This document shows positions 14,566 to 18,525 of a stretch of 18,525 nt of DNA, one piece after another (the first letter of the stretch is position 1; each line of letters begins with the position of its first letter). The stretch is from CAYPHA01 sp964410215. Lineage in GTDB: Bacteria > Calditrichota > Calditrichia > Calditrichales > CAYPHA01. The notes beneath the pieces are model-generated. The model did no database searches, was not told the DNA's origin, and saw only the letters and a list, made by a program, of their open reading frames with translations. Both the position numbers and the translations under genes were made by a program. The stretch is taken from the NCBI GenBank assembly GCA_964410215.1, contig CAYPHA010000083.1:1-18525 (forward strand), written 5' to 3'.

Positions 14566-15213
14566 ATGTATTTAATTATTTTCGGAGCACCCGGAGTTGG
14601 AAAAGGAACACAGGCCAAGCGGTTGAGCACCCATTTTTCGATCCCGCAAATTTCCACCGGTGATATCCTGCGGGATGCAGTTCAACGTCAAACGAAAATC
14701 GGAAAAAAGGCAGACGCCCTGATTAAGCGCGGCGAACTCGTCCCCGACGAGATTATGCTGGGTATTATCCGGGAGCGCATTACACGTCCGGATTGCGATC
14801 ACGGATTCATTCTAGACGGTTTTCCGCGGACCATTCCCCAGGCTGAGGATCTGGCCAATCTGATGCAGGAACTGTCGCTGCCCCGTTTCTGCTGTATTGA
14901 AATACGTGTACCGGACCATATCATCATCCAGCGGCTGTCCAACCGAAAAACCTGTCAGAAGTGCGGCGCCGATTACAATCCCGCCGTCCGCCCGGCGCCC
15001 GCGGACATGATTTGCACCATCTGCGGCGGAAAAATCGTTTCCCGCCATGATGACAACGAAGATACGATCAGGAACCGCCTGGCCGTATACCGGCAGATGA
15101 CGGCACCTGTGAAACATTTTTATGAAAAACGCGGCCAGCTTCGTTCACTTGATGGAAACAAATCGCCGGATGACGTTTATAATGATATATTGAGTTTCAT
15201 TTCAAAAAAATAA
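14566..15213 (+). CDS. adk: Adenylate kinase (zinc-type LID)
   Basis: Adenylate kinase interconverts ATP + AMP and 2 ADP in the cytoplasm. The 215-residue protein is a long-form enzyme: P-loop GAPGVGKGT (7-15), AMP-site STGDILR (30-36), LDGFPRT (83-89), and a LID domain (about 126-163) carrying four cysteines C130, C133, C150 and C153, so the lid should hold a structural zinc of the Cys4 type rather than the zinc-free type of enteric bacteria. Arginines of the active site are visible at RHDDNEDTIRNRL (160-172). The ATG follows GAGGA (14554-14558) with a 7-nt gap. The lipoprotein gene starts one base after the stop codon. Confidence 0.97.
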   Translation: MYLIIFGAPGVGKGTQAKRLSTHFSIPQISTGDILRDAVQRQTKIGKKADALIKRGELVPDEIMLGIIRERITRPDCDHGFILDGFPRTIPQAEDLANLMQELSLPRFCCIEIRVPDHIIIQRLSNRKTCQKCGADYNPAVRPAPADMICTICGGKIVSRHDDNEDTIRNRLAVYRQMTAPVKHFYEKRGQLRSLDGNKSPDDVYNDILSFISKK

Positions 15214-15214
15214 T

Positions 15215-16474
15215 ATGTATAAAACTGTCCTTTTTCTCATTCTGCTGACCGTGCTCGTATCCTGCACGGAACGGGAACGGAATAACATTTTTGATCCGAA
15301 CAGCGGAATAGGAACTATCGATGTCGGCCTGAGGGCAACCGCTCTGGAAACATCCATACAATTAAGCTGGTATAGTGCGGGTGATATCGATTATAACGGG
15401 GTGAAAATCTACAGGCGCCAGCCTTTTGAAGACCGGTTTGAACATCTTATAACCCTCCCCCGCAACCGTTACAGTTACACGGATACCATTGCATTAACCG
15501 ATGAAACCTATACCTACTATATGACCCTGATCGGCAGCGATTTTGAGTCACCGCCATCCAGGCAGGTTCAGGCCATAGCCGGTCCCGGTGATATCTGGAT
15601 TCTGGACCGCTGGGACTTCGAAGCACTGAATTTGAGTTATGACCTCCGTGTCATCAAAAAACGACGCTACGGGGTCTGGATTCCCGAAAACATGGCCATC
15701 GCTAAACAAGAAAATCTGGCTATGATCACCTATCCGTTATACGGATACTTCGAAATATTTGATATAAACCGGAGCTATGAACGCCTGTATGGCTGGTCAG
15801 ACCTGGAACGTCCTTTCGATTGCATTTTTGAAACGGCATCCCGCTCCTTCTGGGTAACCGACTCTTCCAGCGGGTTATACAAAGTAAGCCCCCGAAGCGG
15901 CATTATCATAACCATTTCCACCGACCTGGTCCGGCCTACCCTGCTTGGGAATTACGATAACCAGACCATTTATCTGATCGACAAGGGTACGCATTCGTTG
16001 AACCGCTTTGGCATCAATGGCGAAAACCTGGGTAAATTAAACAAAATCGGTGATTTCACACTGCAATCTCCTAAATTATTTGAAATTGACAACCGCAATA
16101 ACGTTATCTATATCGTGGACAAAACGGAAGATGGAAATTTTCTCTATGCCTATCAGCCTGCATCTGGTGACGCGCGTATCCTCTATACCGGTGACAATAT
16201 CGATGTGGTAGCCCCAAATGAAGCGCAGCAAACTGTATGGATCGTGACACGAATTGATTTTAATCCAAAAATTATGCAACTTTCCAGGGATGGCACACGT
16301 CTCACAGAGCTGGAAGGATATGAATACCCGATCGACATCGGTGTCAATCCATACAACAACAACCTGATAATAGTCGATGCAGGAACAGCGACCGTCCGCC
16401 ATCTACGGTCCGACATCTCGGAAATCGGATCATATGGCGGTTCAGCGCAGCCTTACAAGGTACTGATTGAATGA
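15215..16474 (+). CDS. Lipoprotein with FN3-like domain and beta-propeller-like repeats
   Basis: A 419-residue predicted lipoprotein: type II signal peptide with lipobox LVSC, Cys17 as the acylated residue, followed by NIFDPNS. A fibronectin type III-like domain spans about 31-125 (QLSWYSAGDIDYNGVKIYRR and TYTYYMTLIG are typical strands). From about 128 to the end there are repeated four-stranded units of the form 'xxIYLIDKGT..LxRF' and 'NNLIIVDAGTATVRHL', consistent with a six-bladed NHL-like propeller. Such modules bind proteins or glycans; no catalytic motif is visible. It starts 1 nt after the adk stop without a ribosome-binding site of its own, and its stop overlaps the next start (ATGA), so it is probably translated by coupling at both ends. 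Outer-membrane or periplasmic location is inferred. Confidence 0.85.
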   Translation: MYKTVLFLILLTVLVSCTERERNNIFDPNSGIGTIDVGLRATALETSIQLSWYSAGDIDYNGVKIYRRQPFEDRFEHLITLPRNRYSYTDTIALTDETYTYYMTLIGSDFESPPSRQVQAIAGPGDIWILDRWDFEALNLSYDLRVIKKRRYGVWIPENMAIAKQENLAMITYPLYGYFEIFDINRSYERLYGWSDLERPFDCIFETASRSFWVTDSSSGLYKVSPRSGIIITISTDLVRPTLLGNYDNQTIYLIDKGTHSLNRFGINGENLGKLNKIGDFTLQSPKLFEIDNRNNVIYIVDKTEDGNFLYAYQPASGDARILYTGDNIDVVAPNEAQQTVWIVTRIDFNPKIMQLSRDGTRLTELEGYEYPIDIGVNPYNNNLIIVDAGTATVRHLRSDISEIGSYGGSAQPYKVLIE

Positions 16475-18525
16475 GCATAATTCGCATTCCTTCACAGATT
16501 TTGGTTGCCTTAATCATTATCCTGAGTATCATCACTCTGTCGTATGATTTTATGGAATTTTACAGTTCACTAAGTATCCGGCCGTGGGTATACTTCCATG
16601 AACTGTTTAATATTCTTATTCTTTACCTCTATTTTCTCTATATCAAACGAAAATCCATTTTCTTCGAAACCAGCGTTGTCACAAACCTGAAGAACTTTAT
16701 CAAATACATGGCGATTCTTTACATAATCGTACTCCTGCTGCAACAGCTTCTTTCGCCTAGTTTCCTGCCCGGATCTTTTCCCAGAGAACCGGAGAATGAA
16801 CGTTCACTGATTTATTCCAACCTGGTTTCCCTTGCTGCCATTTTTCTGCTGGTCCCTATGCTGATTACCATTAAAAATCTGATCTATTATAAACGCAGAA
16901 AACGGACACCATTGTATATAAACCTGGCCCTTATTTTCACCCTGCTGGCCATGATATTGTCAGTCATTTTTGAAACACCGCTGGAGTTTGAATTTACGGG
17001 TGATGAGCTTTATCCCAACACGGCCCTGATCATCACCATCTTTTTCCTGGTAATTCTATCCACGCGAAACAGCTGGATTACATATCTGACACGCCGGGAA
17101 AAATATTACTATTTTCTCATCAACGGCGGTCTGATCTGGGTCATTTTAATCCTGTTCGATATCGCTTTCCGGGATCCGCTGCCTGCGCACAGCCTTGCGC
17201 TCGGGAACTGGGCCTACATTGTTTATGTTTTCCTCGTGATATATTCCATTTTTTCCGGATTGAACTTTTTATTGCACCTGCCTACGGCAAGGGTATTTGA
17301 CAGGAAGATGAAAGAAGTATCCTCGCTTCATCAACTCAGCCGGGCGATTTCAGTGGAATTCGAATATGACAAACTGGTCCGGCTGATTACTGAAATGACC
17401 GCAGAAGTCATTGAATCGTCCAAGACGTGGCTGGAAATGTATGATGAAGCGGATTCACGTCTGGTTGTAGCCGCATCACAGGGTCTCAGCGAAGAAAATA
17501 TAACGGCGTTAAACAGTATTGATCAAAATCCGGTACACCGGCAAATTACGGAAACAAAGAAAACCATGCTGGTGAATGAAGTATTCAAATCGCCGGCTTA
17601 TGATACGATTGCGAACTGGAAAATGCAGATCGGTTCTTTTACAGGAGCACCGCTGATCGGCGCAAATGGCCAGCTGCTCGGCATTTTGTATGCCGCAAAG
17701 CACCAGCATTTCGGCTTTGATCCGGATGATGTCAATATGCTGGAAGCCTATGCGAACCAGGCGGCCATTGCACTGGAAAACAGCAAATTACTGAAGAGTT
17801 CCTTCGAACGGGAGCGGATGGAGCAGGAACTTCAGATCGCCAGGGAAGTTCAGATGCGCCTGCTTCCCCAGGAAATTCCACAAATCCAGAATATCCAGAT
17901 TGACACACTGACCATAACGGCCTACGAGGTTGGCGGTGATTACTATGATTTCTACCTCCATGACCATACGAACCTGGGATTGATCATCGGCGACGTCAGT
18001 GGAAAAGGGACCTCCGCCGCCTTCTACATGGCGGAAACCAAAGGGATTATACAAACCCTGGCACAGCTTTACCGGTCACCGCGGGACATCCTCATCCAGA
18101 CCAACAAGATTCTGTTCCGGTCCATGGAGAAGAAATCCTTTATCAGCCTTCTGGCCGCGAACATTGATTGTGAAGCGAACAGAATCCGTTTTGCCAGAGC
18201 CGGCCATTGTCCGATTATTCACTACAGCACAAAAGACAATACCACCCGTCTGCTGCAGCCGGAAGGGCTTGCCGTGGGCATCGATGAAGGTAAGGTGTTC
18301 GACTCCTATCTCAAGGAACGTGAAATTACTGTAAACAAGGGTGACATTCTGGCATTTTACACAGACGGCCTGTCAGAGGCCATGAACAGCCGGAACGAAG
18401 AATTCGGTGAGGAACGCATCTGTGAGATCATACGCACCCATGCCACGCTTTCAGTATCACAATTAAAAGAGACCATGATCGACCGGATTCTTTCCTTCCT
18501 GGAAGGACGCAATCTGCACGATGAC
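16471..18525 (+). CDS. Membrane GAF-SpoIIE (PP2C-type) serine phosphatase, RsbU-like; 3' end cut by the window
   Basis: The frame stays open from the ATG at 16471 (overlapping the lipoprotein stop as ATGA) through the window end, 685 codons. By eye the N-terminal part has about eight membrane segments (residues roughly 5-275). A helical linker and GAF domain follow (about 280-440, ending QAAIALENSKLL), then a coiled linker EQELQIAREVQMRLLPQ (451-467) and the SpoIIE phosphatase domain with metal-site residues D490 and D493 in GGDYYDF, D508 in IGDVSGKG, AGHCP (577-581) and YTDGLSEAMN with D632. The last residues, LHDD, are the start of the usual closing 'DD-[IM]-T' strand, so only a few residues are missing. 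Such enzymes dephosphorylate STAS-type anti-anti-sigma factors in partner-switching pathways. No anti-sigma or STAS gene is in view. Confidence 0.92.
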   Translation, partial: MSIIRIPSQILVALIIILSIITLSYDFMEFYSSLSIRPWVYFHELFNILILYLYFLYIKRKSIFFETSVVTNLKNFIKYMAILYIIVLLLQQLLSPSFLPGSFPREPENERSLIYSNLVSLAAIFLLVPMLITIKNLIYYKRRKRTPLYINLALIFTLLAMILSVIFETPLEFEFTGDELYPNTALIITIFFLVILSTRNSWITYLTRREKYYYFLINGGLIWVILILFDIAFRDPLPAHSLALGNWAYIVYVFLVIYSIFSGLNFLLHLPTARVFDRKMKEVSSLHQLSRAISVEFEYDKLVRLITEMTAEVIESSKTWLEMYDEADSRLVVAASQGLSEENITALNSIDQNPVHRQITETKKTMLVNEVFKSPAYDTIANWKMQIGSFTGAPLIGANGQLLGILYAAKHQHFGFDPDDVNMLEAYANQAAIALENSKLLKSSFERERMEQELQIAREVQMRLLPQEIPQIQNIQIDTLTITAYEVGGDYYDFYLHDHTNLGLIIGDVSGKGTSAAFYMAETKGIIQTLAQLYRSPRDILIQTNKILFRSMEKKSFISLLAANIDCEANRIRFARAGHCPIIHYSTKDNTTRLLQPEGLAVGIDEGKVFDSYLKEREITVNKGDILAFYTDGLSEAMNSRNEEFGEERICEIIRTHATLSVSQLKETMIDRILSFLEGRNLHDD

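Noticed and set aside
1..18525. CRISPR arrays, insertion sequences, prophage, tRNA or rRNA genes
   Set aside because: No spaced direct repeats, transposase motifs, terminal inverted repeats or structural RNA signatures were seen; the Xer gene is of the housekeeping type.

Overview
The window reads as a chromosomal segment of a Gram-negative bacterium, probably of the FCB superphylum (a Calditrichota-, Marinimicrobia- or KSB1-like lineage is my best guess). The basis is the combination of a type IX secretion sortase (PorU, peptidase C25) carrying its own C-terminal sorting-type domain, outer-membrane barrel and lipoprotein genes, a bacillithiol-pathway deacetylase (BshB1) and a sigma-54 activator. 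G+C looks close to 50% by eye. Coding density is high. I see no mobile element, CRISPR array, tRNA or rRNA. The phylum is inferred; no marker in the window fixes it.

Left block (1-3484, all minus strand). Reading from right to left: a PAS-AAA+-Fis sigma-54 enhancer-binding protein (EBP), a small TPR protein, bshB1, a 148-residue unknown protein and the start of xerD/xerC, which runs off the left edge. The 176-bp gap between the EBP and TPR genes holds a well-spaced -24/-12 promoter aimed at the TPR gene, with TTTGAAACA-type boxes about 80 and 140-160 bp upstream of it. The same boxes sit on the EBP gene's own sigma-70 promoter (TTGACA-N17-TATTAT). This looks like a compact self-regulated sigma-54 circuit and is the most interesting item in the window.

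Middle block (3865-12355, plus strand). A lone short-chain dehydrogenase is followed by eno-ftsB-outer-membrane barrel, which are tightly packed, and then by porU. An intrinsic terminator sits exactly between eno and ftsB and almost touches the ftsB start codon.

Right block (12352-18525). A minus-strand MoxR ATPase converges on porU, sharing the bases TTAA at the stop codons. It diverges from a plus-strand run of rlmN, adk, a beta-propeller lipoprotein and a membrane GAF-SpoIIE phosphatase. The last three genes are separated by 1 bp or overlap by 4 bp, so they are probably cotranscribed and translationally coupled. The phosphatase runs off the right edge close to its expected C-terminus.
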